DNA of 64,000 nt from Saprospiraceae bacterium (GTDB lineage: Bacteria > Bacteroidota > Bacteroidia > Chitinophagales > Saprospiraceae). Position 1 is the stretch's first letter, and each line of letters opens with the position of its first letter. The notes below the pieces were generated by a model. It did no database searches. It was not told where the DNA came from and saw nothing but the letters and a program-made list of their open reading frames with translations. This document shows positions 57,225 through 64,000 of the stretch, one piece after another. A program made the position numbers and the translations under genes. Location of the stretch: positions 1 through 64,000 of the forward strand of contig JADJVN010000028.1 in assembly GCA_016710585.1 (NCBI GenBank), written 5' to 3'.

Positions 57225-58538
57225 GTGGAAAATTCAAATGAATTAAGTGATTCTATTATAACACAAAATCTTCTACCAAAAAAATTTGGCAAAAGAGGAA
57301 TGTTGTGGACATCCATTTTGGTGGCAATATGCATTCTTGGAATGTATGCATATTATCGACAACTTCGTTATGGGCTTGTAGTCACAAACATGAGAGATTA
57401 TGTGTCATGGGGTATCTACATTTCAAACTTTGTATTCTTTGTTGCTATAAGTTTAGTAGGCTCACTTATCACGGCTATTTTTCGGTTAATAAATGTCGAA
57501 TGGAGTACACCTTTAACTAGGATTGCTGAAATTATTGCAGTTTCTGCAATAACTTTTGCATCAATAATTATTGTTGTCGACATGGGTCGTCCAGAAAGAT
57601 TTATGAATTTATTTTTACATGGACGCATCCAATCACCAATCATGTGGGATGTTATCGTCATTGGCACCTATTTTTTTATAAGCTTGTTATTACTATACAT
57701 TCCTTTACTCCCAGATTTAAAAATATTATTGCAACAAAAAGATAAGAATCCAAATTGGTTGAATAAATTATATTCCTTACTAGGTTCATTTTGGATTGGA
57801 AGCAGATTACAGATAGCATTAAGCAATAGAGCAATACAAATACTTTGCATACTCATTATTCCTGTAGCATTCTGTATTCACACTGTCACATCTTGGTTGT
57901 TTGCTACGACTTATCGTCCAGGTTGGGATAGTACCAACTTTGGTGCTTATTTTATCTCTGGCGCCTTTTTGGTTGGTTCTGGTGGTGTGGTAGTCGCCAT
58001 GTATATTTTTAGAAGATACTATCAGTTAGAAAAATATATTACAGAACAACATTTTGAAAAGATGGGCAAAATTGTAGTTTTGCTTTGTCTCATTTATTTA
58101 TACTTTAATGTGAATGAATATCTGGTTCCAGCATTCAAGATGAAAAAAGCTGAGGAGAAGCATTTAAATGAATTATTCACTGGTGATTTTTCTACCATGT
58201 TCTGGTTTGCTGTAATCATTGGAATGATCATTCCAATAATTACGCTTATTTTTAAAAAAGGAAGAAAACCGTTTCCAATGTTTATTATTGGTTCTATGAT
58301 TGTGGTAGGAGCTTGGTTCAAACGTTATTTGATTGTAACTCCAACACTTTTGAATCCTTTTCTTCCTATGCAAGATATTCCAGAATCATATAAACACTAT
58401 TTCCCAAGTTGGGAGGAATGGGCCATTGCTATGGGTTCATTAGCTGGGGTACTTTTATTCATTACTTTTTTTGCAAGGATATTTCCAATTATTCCAATTC
58501 AAGAAACAATAACTGAAGAAAATGCAAAACATAAATAA
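57225..58538 (+). CDS. NrfD/PsrC-family membrane quinol-binding subunit
   Basis: 437 residues with about ten membrane segments. GTG at 57225 is the only suitable start near the Fe-S gene (18 bp). NrfD features: LRYGLVVTNMRDYVSWGIYISNFVFFV at the start, VVDMGRPERFMNLFLHGRIQSPIMWDV in the middle, and PGWDSTNFGAYFISGAFLVGSG. In PsrABC and ActC-type complexes this subunit handles quinone in the membrane and couples it to the Fe-S subunit. It overlaps the next gene by 17 bp, so all are co-translated. Confidence 0.93.
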   Translation: MENSNELSDSIITQNLLPKKFGKRGMLWTSILVAICILGMYAYYRQLRYGLVVTNMRDYVSWGIYISNFVFFVAISLVGSLITAIFRLINVEWSTPLTRIAEIIAVSAITFASIIIVVDMGRPERFMNLFLHGRIQSPIMWDVIVIGTYFFISLLLLYIPLLPDLKILLQQKDKNPNWLNKLYSLLGSFWIGSRLQIALSNRAIQILCILIIPVAFCIHTVTSWLFATTYRPGWDSTNFGAYFISGAFLVGSGGVVVAMYIFRRYYQLEKYITEQHFEKMGKIVVLLCLIYLYFNVNEYLVPAFKMKKAEEKHLNELFTGDFSTMFWFAVIIGMIIPIITLIFKKGRKPFPMFIIGSMIVVGAWFKRYLIVTPTLLNPFLPMQDIPESYKHYFPSWEEWAIAMGSLAGVLLFITFFARIFPIIPIQETITEENAKHK

Positions 58539-59388
58539 AGTCAAAATACTATACTTTTCGCTTCTTATTACTTTCTTTTTTGGAGCCAAATTAAGTGCGC
58601 AAGAAGAAGTAGTTAAGCTTCATTATTACAATGAGAATAATAATCTCCAATATCTTATTCTAGAAGCAAATCGTAAAGAAGCCAAGATTCTTACACCTTT
58701 ACCAAATAAAGAATATAAAGTTTTTTTAAATACTAATGACAGTTCAAATTTAATATCTGCCATCAAGACTGATAATTCAGGTAGAGCAAAACTATTTCTC
58801 CCCATTTCTCTAAAGGAATCATGGAATAATAATTCAGAGCACACTTTCATCGTTGAAGAAAATGAAAAAGAAATAATTTCCGACTTTATAATAAATAAAG
58901 CAAAAATAGAAATTGATACTTTTACTTCCGATGAAGGGCAAAAAAGTATCAAAGCAATAGTAACAAAATTAGTCGAAAATAAATGGCTTCCTGCTGATGA
59001 AGTGGAGATGAAATTGGGAATAAAAAGAGTCGGAGGAATCCTTCCGTCAGCTGATGAACAAAGCTATACAACAGACTCTAGTGGGACTGTTGTAGCAGAA
59101 TTTAAAAAAGATAAAATTCCGGGTGATGAGAATGGCAATATCACACTCATCGCTAAAGTCGAAGAGAATGAAAACTTTGGAAATCTATCTACAGAGAAAA
59201 TAGTGAATTGGGGTATTGCTACTCAAGTTGATTCTACATTTTTCGAAAAAAGAACACTATGGTCAACTCGATTCAAAACACCTTATTGGTTGCTTACATT
59301 GGCTTATTCTATTGCTATTGGGATTTGGGCAACTTTAATTTATCTAGTTTACTTAGTGGTTAAAATAGTAAAACTAGGAAACGAATAA
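58522..59388 (+). CDS. Envelope protein with C-terminal membrane anchor (end of respiratory cluster)
   Basis: 288 residues; signal peptide (LLITFFFGAKLSAQ), then beta-rich domains (residues about 30-245) without cysteines, and one C-terminal membrane segment (about 256-283: YWLLTLAYSIAIGIWATLIYLVYLVVKIV). Not a recognised family. It overlaps the NrfD gene by 17 bp, so it is probably a structural partner exposed to the periplasm and anchored in the inner membrane. Confidence 0.7.
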   Translation: MQNINKVKILYFSLLITFFFGAKLSAQEEVVKLHYYNENNNLQYLILEANRKEAKILTPLPNKEYKVFLNTNDSSNLISAIKTDNSGRAKLFLPISLKESWNNNSEHTFIVEENEKEIISDFIINKAKIEIDTFTSDEGQKSIKAIVTKLVENKWLPADEVEMKLGIKRVGGILPSADEQSYTTDSSGTVVAEFKKDKIPGDENGNITLIAKVEENENFGNLSTEKIVNWGIATQVDSTFFEKRTLWSTRFKTPYWLLTLAYSIAIGIWATLIYLVYLVVKIVKLGNE

Positions 59389-59422
59389 TTATCCTTTATT
59401 AAGTTGCAAAATAAAGGCAGAA

Positions 59423-59905
59423 TCAACTGGATATTTCAGATGAGTTATCAAGCTTAGGAACCAGTTTTAATAGTAGTTCTGTCCACTGGTGCTTTGATGG
59501 AAAATAATCATCTTTAAAGATTCTAATTAAATCCATGACTTCTTCTTTAATATCGCCATCAAATTCTTGATGACCTTCAGTCACATGTTTGATAGAATTT
59601 AAATACTTTTCAATTTTAGCTTCTTTACTTGATATTAGCTGAATGATTTCAGTGAAATTAGGAGCATAAACGCTTGATTCATTTGTGTTAAGCGCTGCCA
59701 ATATTGCTGGAAAAATAAGTTTTGACTCTATTTTATAAAGTGAGAGAAATTCATCTGAAAGTAAAGAAATATTTTCTTCTAAAACAGTATAATCTAATAA
59801 GTTTCTTCCGTCGTGAATATCATGTAATAGTTTTGAGATTTGAGGATAGATCTCTTGGTGTAATTTTTCAATTTTTTTCTCATAATTAATTACAATAGAA
59901 TTCAT
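59423..59905 (-). CDS. Degenerate hemerythrin-like protein
   Basis: 160 residues, all-helical. The pattern (KLLHDIHDGRN ... EFLSLYKIESKLIFPAIL ... IQLISSKEAKIEKYLN ... YFPSKHQWTELLLKLVP) follows the four-helix hemerythrin/RIC layout, but several His ligands are replaced (no HHxxxE set), while the E-x-x-x-F-P of helix 2 and the last H-x-x-x-E remain. Oxygen, NO or metal handling is possible but ligand loss makes it doubtful. An FNR-type operator sits upstream, and the Crp/Fnr gene lies on the same strand just beyond. Confidence 0.55.
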   Translation of the reverse strand: MNSIVINYEKKIEKLHQEIYPQISKLLHDIHDGRNLLDYTVLEENISLLSDEFLSLYKIESKLIFPAILAALNTNESSVYAPNFTEIIQLISSKEAKIEKYLNSIKHVTEGHQEFDGDIKEEVMDLIRIFKDDYFPSKHQWTELLLKLVPKLDNSSEISS

Positions 59906-59920
59906 TTAATTATTTTAATA

Positions 59921-59986
59921 CAAAATTAAATTAAATAATTGTAAACTTTAAGACAAAGTGCTCTCAAAAACTATGATAAATATCAT
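59921..59986 (-). promoter_or_regulatory. FNR-type operator and -7 box for the hemerythrin-like gene
   Basis: Operator ATGATAAATATCAT at 59973-59986 (TGAT-N4-ATCA), identical to the one at 52625. On the minus strand a -7 box TAATTTTG lies at 59928-59921. The operator centre to first base of the -7 box is 51.5 bp, exactly as in the respiratory promoter. The box ends 16 bp before the ATG at 59905. Confidence 0.7.
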
Positions 59987-59990
59987 GTTT

Positions 59991-60701
59991 TCAAGAAAAC
60001 AGATCAGCAGTTTTAATTAATTTTTTCAAATCTACAATAATAATTTTTTTTCCTTCCAATTTTATTATTCCATCATTATTAAATTCTGCCAACAAGCGAA
60101 TCGCTGATTCGGTAGAAGTACCAACAAAATCAGCTATCTCTTCGCGATTAAAGTTAATATTTAAAGCATTTGACTCAGAGTCCAATCCATAAGTCGCTTT
60201 GAAAAATAATAATGCCTCAGCTACTCTCTCTCGCACATTTTTCTGCGCCATAGAGATAATTTGTTCTTCAGCTTGTCGCAGATTACTTGCCAATAGTTTT
60301 AATAATTCTATACTTATTTTAGAATTTTCATGTAACATTTTAAATAGCATGTCTTTTGGAACAAAGCAAATAGAACAATCTTCCATAGCGATAGCACTGC
60401 AATGATATCTTTCTTCAGATAATAATGAGCGATAACCCAAGATATCGCCATCTTTAGATAATCGTAAGATTTGTTCTTTTCCATTGTTTCCCATAGTTGC
60501 AAGCTTCACTTTCCCTTGGTTAATACAATATAAGCCTAATGGATAAGCATTTTCAGTAAAAATATATTGACCTTTCTTATATAAACTGCAAGACTTTACT
60601 CTGTTGAGTTCCTCCTCTTCTTCAATGTTTGAACCCTTAAAAATAGTGTGTACTCTTGATTTGCAATGAAGGCAAGAAATGTCAAGAATTTTTCGTCGCA
60701 T
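59991..60701 (-). CDS. Crp/Fnr-family transcriptional regulator
   Basis: 236 residues from ATG 60701 (the upstream TTG is rejected). The N-terminus has ISCLHCKSR, a C-x2-C site as in FNR-like sensors, and more cysteines at KSCSLY and in the cNMP-fold (YHCSAIAMEDCSICF). The cyclic-nucleotide-type barrel (KGQYIFTENAYPLGLYCINQGKVKL, GDILGYRSLL) is followed by an HTH with recognition helix GTSTESAIRLLAEF, keeping the Glu and Arg that contact TGA/TCA half-sites. Whether it binds Fe-S or senses NO is open. It lies beside an FNR-type operator shared in sequence with the respiratory cluster, so it is the best candidate regulator. Confidence 0.9.
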   Translation of the reverse strand: MRRKILDISCLHCKSRVHTIFKGSNIEEEEELNRVKSCSLYKKGQYIFTENAYPLGLYCINQGKVKLATMGNNGKEQILRLSKDGDILGYRSLLSEERYHCSAIAMEDCSICFVPKDMLFKMLHENSKISIELLKLLASNLRQAEEQIISMAQKNVRERVAEALLFFKATYGLDSESNALNINFNREEIADFVGTSTESAIRLLAEFNNDGIIKLEGKKIIIVDLKKLIKTADLFS

Positions 60702-60829
60702 TAAGTCAAATTGGTTTAATCGATAAACTGGGTTAAGTTGCTTGTGCAAAGTTAATTTATTTATAAAATTATTACAATATATTATACTGCAATCCTATAA
60801 AATAATCAAAATACTTTATTGAAATAGTT

Positions 60830-62818
60830 CTAATATGCTTGAATTAACTTTTTTGAAAAGATTCCAAAGGAACTAGAAACAGATACAAAATAGATTCCAA
60901 CTGGTAGCGTTGGGATCTGAATACTCGATTCAGATTTAGAAATAATTTGGTAACATAGACTTTTTCCTGAAATGTCAAAGATACTGACCAAGTATCTCTG
61001 AGCCTCTATCTCCTCAAATCTAAGATATAGAGAATGGTCTGAAGTAAAAAAAGCTTGCCATTTTAAAGCGATTCTTTCCTCATTAGTATTTGTTATTTTG
61101 CAATCATAATAATTACTATTTTGTGCAGAATCCAGTCTTGCAAAATTCACTCCAATAGCTGTTTGATCGATGGCTTTATTAGAATAAGAGCTACTCGCTT
61201 TGAGCACAAAACTATGATAATCAGATGAAGCATTACTAGGGTCTGTAAATTCAACTTGATCTATTGAGACAGGAAAATAATTGGTACTTTTTGTTTGATA
61301 ATTTGAATAATCTAGACTTGAACCCTGTATAAAAACATTGCGATCAAATAAATGATTATCATCTCGAACATTGGGCAAATAAGCTGCCATGACTTTATTA
61401 CCACCTCGCGCAAATCCTGGTCCATAAATACCTTGATATGCGCCTTTCGATAGTGTACAATTAAATATATTATTGGTAAATTTAAAACTATAAATCGTAT
61501 CATATATCCAAGTAATAGCACCTGTCTGAAGACAAGTGTTATGATCAATAATAATATCTTGTGGGTCACCAATTTTTATAAATACCCCATCATTGGGACC
61601 ATAAATATTATTATCACCATAAAGACTGCCGTTGAGATTATAACACAAATTATTAAAAATCTGAATGCGACGAGAATTAATACTTGGGTATGTATTATCA
61701 TCATGTCCAGAAATGCTAATACCTGCCCCGCAATTTCTAATTACATTATTACTTATCGTGACATCCGAAATATCTGCTTGTGGGGATTTGCCATCTTCAT
61801 TTCTTACTGTGAGTAAAATAGCATATCCACTTTGCCCTATAGGTAAGTCGGCCCAAGAATTTTCCAATATATTTCCATCTAATAATATTCGCTTTCCTGT
61901 TTTTAACTCAAATAAATTTTTTATAGTCCAATGTTTTCCACGATAATTGGGATCAGTTGTTCGCCATGAGAAAGGTTTATAAAAATGATTGCGCAGGATC
62001 TCAATATCTGATGGCACTAGATCAGGAATACTGGGTGCGCCACCACCAAATAATAAATTCTCCCCACTTGCTTCCAGATAATTATTAATAATTTTAAATG
62101 GGCCAGATCCATTAACTCCAGCTATTGCTTGAGCATCATAACCTATACTATGAAAATCAGAAATATAGGAGTCTATTATTGCAGATTCTGCACAATCTAA
62201 ACGCACTCCACATTTCATTATATTCCCATAGGAATGTCCATGAATATAACATCTATCGATGATAATTTGTCGAGCTTGTTGTGATAATGCATTCTGAATA
62301 GATGAATTAAATCCATTTCCCAATTGTACTAAGCCATAACTTTCCTTCACTGCTGTATCTGCAGTAATTTCAAGACCCATGAGTCTATAATGAGAGGCTC
62401 CATGTTCTGTATAAAATGTAGGCAGACCAGAAAGATTTGTTGTCATTATTTTAGGCATATTCATTGCATCACTTGGTCTAACTCTTTGATTTTCGGGAGG
62501 CAAATTTGCCATTGCAGAAGAAGTAATTATAATCCAAGAATTTATACTTTTCTTGGGCAATCTAAAGCTTCCCTTAAATGTAGCACCCGCATCCAAAACG
62601 AGCAAACTTTTGCCTTGGGCTGCATCAATTGCTTGTTGTAGATCTTTATAATCTCTGTTTACAGGGCCTACTGTCTTGATGGTAAAATTTTGTAAATCTG
62701 GCAATTTGGTTATGATTGAAAAAGTATGAGGCAGCTCAGGTAATGCTTGTCCTGAAACAGGAGTTTGGATTATGGCAAATAATACCAAACTAAACCAGAT
62801 AAATTGTCTTGCTTTCAT
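60830..62818 (-). CDS. Secreted parallel beta-helix protein with type IX secretion (type A) tail
   Basis: 662 residues; signal peptide ends VSGQ. Residues about 50-530 form a right-handed beta-helix with chondroitinase-B/pectate-lyase-like repeats (IDRCYIHGHSYGNIMKCGVRLDCAESAIIDSY-type rungs, FKIINNYLEASGENLLFGGG, VTISNNVIRNCGAGISISGHD, KIGDPQDIIIDHNTC). The C-terminal 75 residues (LKWQAFFTSDHSLYLRFEEI ... SIFDISGKSLCYQI ... LPVGIYFVSV) are a type A sorting domain, so the protein is exported and anchored or released by type IX secretion. A polysaccharide is the likely target; catalytic residues were not assigned. Confidence 0.85.
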   Translation of the reverse strand: MKARQFIWFSLVLFAIIQTPVSGQALPELPHTFSIITKLPDLQNFTIKTVGPVNRDYKDLQQAIDAAQGKSLLVLDAGATFKGSFRLPKKSINSWIIITSSAMANLPPENQRVRPSDAMNMPKIMTTNLSGLPTFYTEHGASHYRLMGLEITADTAVKESYGLVQLGNGFNSSIQNALSQQARQIIIDRCYIHGHSYGNIMKCGVRLDCAESAIIDSYISDFHSIGYDAQAIAGVNGSGPFKIINNYLEASGENLLFGGGAPSIPDLVPSDIEILRNHFYKPFSWRTTDPNYRGKHWTIKNLFELKTGKRILLDGNILENSWADLPIGQSGYAILLTVRNEDGKSPQADISDVTISNNVIRNCGAGISISGHDDNTYPSINSRRIQIFNNLCYNLNGSLYGDNNIYGPNDGVFIKIGDPQDIIIDHNTCLQTGAITWIYDTIYSFKFTNNIFNCTLSKGAYQGIYGPGFARGGNKVMAAYLPNVRDDNHLFDRNVFIQGSSLDYSNYQTKSTNYFPVSIDQVEFTDPSNASSDYHSFVLKASSSYSNKAIDQTAIGVNFARLDSAQNSNYYDCKITNTNEERIALKWQAFFTSDHSLYLRFEEIEAQRYLVSIFDISGKSLCYQIISKSESSIQIPTLPVGIYFVSVSSSFGIFSKKLIQAY

Positions 62819-62898
62819 ATTGGTAAAAATACAAAAAAAATAATGATAATTGAGAATAGTATTATGAACTCAAATTGGTTTATATTAGAAATATCGAA

Positions 62899-62951
62899 TA
62901 AAAAAAAATAAATCCCAGAATTGTTCCAATAAAAATTCGAACAATTCTAGG
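62899..62951 (-). terminator. Intrinsic terminator after the unknown gene at 62967
   Basis: On the minus strand the arms GAACAATTCT / AGAATTGTTC (10 bp, plus two closing G-C pairs around a bulge, CC at 62915-62916 with GG at 62950-62951) are followed by a T8 tract (plus-strand A8 near 62901). It ends the transcript of the leftward gene at 62967-63506. Confidence 0.75.
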
Positions 62952-62966
62952 ATATATCATTTTAAT

Positions 62967-63506
62967 TTAAATCAAACCCATTGCATTAAGTGATCTAAAA
63001 AAGCTTCTTCTTTTTCTCAACTTAGAACCCAATAATTTGCTTAATGAATAATAGGATTCTACTTGATTTTTGGAATTCGGTTTTAATTTTTCCTTAGTCT
63101 TCAAAGTAAAATAGTATTTAATTTTAGGATACTGTTTTATAAGTTGATCAAAATTTTCAAGATAAATATTGCAAATTTCAAAATTAATACATCTGCCATG
63201 GCTATCAAAAGCGGGTATCACATGTAATGTCTGCAAAATCCACTCATCGATCAAATCTTGTGGCAAATAATTATGCTTGAAAAAAAATAAATCCATATCA
63301 ATCAAATGCAAATATTTATCAATAGTACTGCAATCTGTACATGTTTTGGTAATTATTGGAAGTTTACGTTTTGCTGCTAAGGATTGATGCATCGTAGAGG
63401 CATACATGAGATTTCTGCTCACTAAAAATGCTCTAATGACATAAAAAAATCCAAAATACTTCAGCACTTCAGCTCCTAACAAGAATAAATCCGTTTTCAT
63501 ATACAT
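62967..63506 (-). CDS. Hypothetical protein behind a leader/attenuator-like region
   Basis: 179 residues (ATG 63506, alternative ATG 63500). No signal peptide or clear membrane segment; an aromatic- and Lys-rich middle with two Cys sites (KTCTDCSTID and GRCINFEIC). Its N-terminal part (LFLLGAEVLKYFGFFYVIRAFLVSRN) is hydrophobic. I recognise no family. It is followed by an intrinsic terminator and preceded by a 155-nt leader carrying a hairpin with a T-tract. Confidence 0.6.
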   Translation of the reverse strand: MYMKTDLFLLGAEVLKYFGFFYVIRAFLVSRNLMYASTMHQSLAAKRKLPIITKTCTDCSTIDKYLHLIDMDLFFFKHNYLPQDLIDEWILQTLHVIPAFDSHGRCINFEICNIYLENFDQLIKQYPKIKYYFTLKTKEKLKPNSKNQVESYYSLSKLLGSKLRKRRSFFRSLNAMGLI

Positions 63507-63536
63507 ATAAATTTAAGTGATGAATAAAATTCACGC

Positions 63537-63570
63537 AAAAAAATGGGCTTATTTTTATAAGCCCATTTTT
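63537..63570. terminator. Bidirectional terminator-like hairpin in the leader of gene 62967
   Basis: Perfect 11-bp stem AAATGGGCTTA / TAAGCCCATTT with a TTTTTA loop, A7 on one side and T5 on the other, so it would terminate on either strand. On the minus strand it lies 31 bp before the ATG at 63506, so it would act as an attenuator or mark the end of a short RNA from the promoter at 63666. Confidence 0.8.
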
Positions 63571-63589
63571 ACTAAAAAATTTTTATTCT

Positions 63590-63661
63590 TTAATTGTATA
63601 ATAGCTTAACATGTCCACTTATAGAACACACATGCCAATTTATACAAATCATTTTTTTCAT
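63590..63661 (-). CDS. Possible leader peptide ORF (23 codons)
   Basis: ATG at 63661 opens M-K-K-M-I-C-I-N-W-H-V-C-S-I-S-G-H-V-K-L-L-Y-N and stops with TAA at 63592-63590, about 20 nt before the terminator-like hairpin. It lies only a few nt after the predicted -7 box at 63673-63666, so it would be nearly leaderless. It may be a genuine leader peptide or chance in an AT-rich small RNA. Confidence 0.35.
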   Translation of the reverse strand: MKKMICINWHVCSISGHVKLLYN

Positions 63662-63665
63662 GTTG

Positions 63666-63673
63666 CAAAGATA
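63666..63673 (-). promoter_or_regulatory. Putative -7 box (TATCTTTG), leftward
   Basis: Matches TAnnTTTG on the minus strand. A transcript from here would run through the small ORF and the hairpin to the gene at 63506. No -33 TTG is seen at the usual distance. Confidence 0.45.
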
Positions 63674-63911
63674 AGTAAAAAACTTAAAATTTTATATTTT
63701 ATTGCATATTATTTAATTTTTAACAATATTATTTTTTTCTGATTTTAAATTTTTCAAGTATATTGATTTAAAATCTTTCCAAATATATTCGATTATTTTT
63801 CAGATAAAATTAGTTCAATAAATTGCAAAGTTTTTAAATACCATTCAAAAAATTCCTAAGAATTGCAAACTAAAAAAATAATATTTTCTGCAATGAATTC
63901 TATCCAAAGCT
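63674..63911. other. AT-rich spacer
   Basis: No gene or strong structure seen between the leftward leader promoter and the rightward promoter at 63912. It is very AT-rich. Confidence 0.5.
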
Positions 63912-63919
63912 TATATTTG
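63912..63919 (+). promoter_or_regulatory. Putative -7 box (TATATTTG) for the gene at the window edge
   Basis: Matches TAnnTTTG, 16 bp before the ATG at 63936. Confidence 0.4.
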
Positions 63920-63935
63920 CTGAAAATTGAAGTAA

Positions 63936-64000
63936 ATGAAAATCACTGGATTTCGAATGAATTATATTATGATTATATGTTTAATATACTCATTCACCAT
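63936..64000 (+). CDS. Start of a secreted or membrane protein, truncated by the window end
   Basis: ATG at 63936 opens MKITGFRMNYIMIICLIYSFT, a signal-peptide-like segment (Lys/Arg then a hydrophobic core), open to the last base. Family unknown. Confidence 0.5.
   Translation, partial: MKITGFRMNYIMIICLIYSFT

Noticed and set aside
1..64000. Many long frames opposite real genes (for example 3952-4347, 18274-18726, 23233-23493, 43514-43750, 58094-58373)
   Set aside because: They lie inside well-supported genes on the other strand or frame and have no independent support.
1..64000. Insertion sequences, prophage, attachment sites or origin of replication
   Set aside because: No transposase, integrase, terminal repeats, DnaA-box cluster or phage structural gene was seen.

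Overview
The window reads as AT-rich chromosomal DNA of an uncultured Bacteroidota, most likely Saprospirales or Chitinophagales. The evidence is type IX secretion sorting domains (a gliding-type C-terminal domain at 20.0-22.4 kb and a type A tail at 60.8-62.8 kb), OMP_b-brl/TonB-like and DUF5777 beta-barrels, DUF6427, and putative promoters with the Bacteroidota -7 box TAnnTTTG. No rRNA, CRISPR array, insertion sequence or prophage is visible. One CAT-anticodon tRNA is present.

Layout. 0-2.4 kb: a SUMF1-domain protein cut by the window edge and broken by an indel, with two unknown envelope proteins. 2.8-6.1 kb: a large NAD-type formate dehydrogenase alpha subunit and a frameshifted DUF3703 gene. 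6.2-11.8 kb: a beta-barrel receptor, an ABC permease (frameshifted) and an ABC ATPase, then a repeat-containing lipoprotein. 11.9-17.0 kb: a response regulator/histidine kinase pair with two divergent vanadium-haloperoxidase/PAP2-type proteins; all four genes carry a single-base frameshift. 17.2-22.4 kb: cyanophycin synthetase and a repeat-rich secreted adhesin-like protein. 22.5-34.5 kb (minus strand): dsbD, recX, a HAD hydrolase, folC, a beta-helix protein, a D-lactate-dehydrogenase-type FAD/Fe-S protein, purQ and DUF6427. 34.6-44.0 kb (plus strand): polyprenyl synthase, a GT-C-like membrane protein, methylmalonyl-CoA epimerase, TauE/SafE, a UvrD-nuclease fusion (frameshifted) and groES-groEL. 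44.1-52.7 kb is accessory: a mosaic tandem gene duplication, DUF6624-like proteins, palindromes, a DUF4143 ATPase and the C-terminal remnant of a second one. 52.7-60.7 kb: a respiratory electron-transfer cluster (ethylbenzene-dehydrogenase-gamma-like protein, c-type cytochromes, DUF5777 barrel, Tat-targeted Fe-S protein, NrfD) followed by a degenerate hemerythrin-like protein and a Crp/Fnr regulator. 60.8-64.0 kb: a secreted beta-helix protein, an unknown protein behind a possible leader/attenuator, and the start of a new gene.

Most notable signals. (1) The intact DUF4143 ATPase gene and the DUF4143 remnant 1 kb away each sit just downstream of a four-half-site element. The half-site sequences differ, but the geometry is identical (inverted half-sites 20 bp apart, repeated with a 32-bp period). 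(2) Two identical FNR-type palindromes lie at exactly the same distance (51.5 bp, centre to -7 box) upstream of the respiratory cluster and of the hemerythrin-like gene beside the fnr-like gene, which suggests a local anaerobic regulon. (3) The respiratory cluster has the Fe-S and NrfD subunits of a molybdoenzyme-type complex but no catalytic subunit. (4) Eight genes carry single-base indels, four of them packed into 13.0-15.8 kb, which argues for sequence error or local decay.
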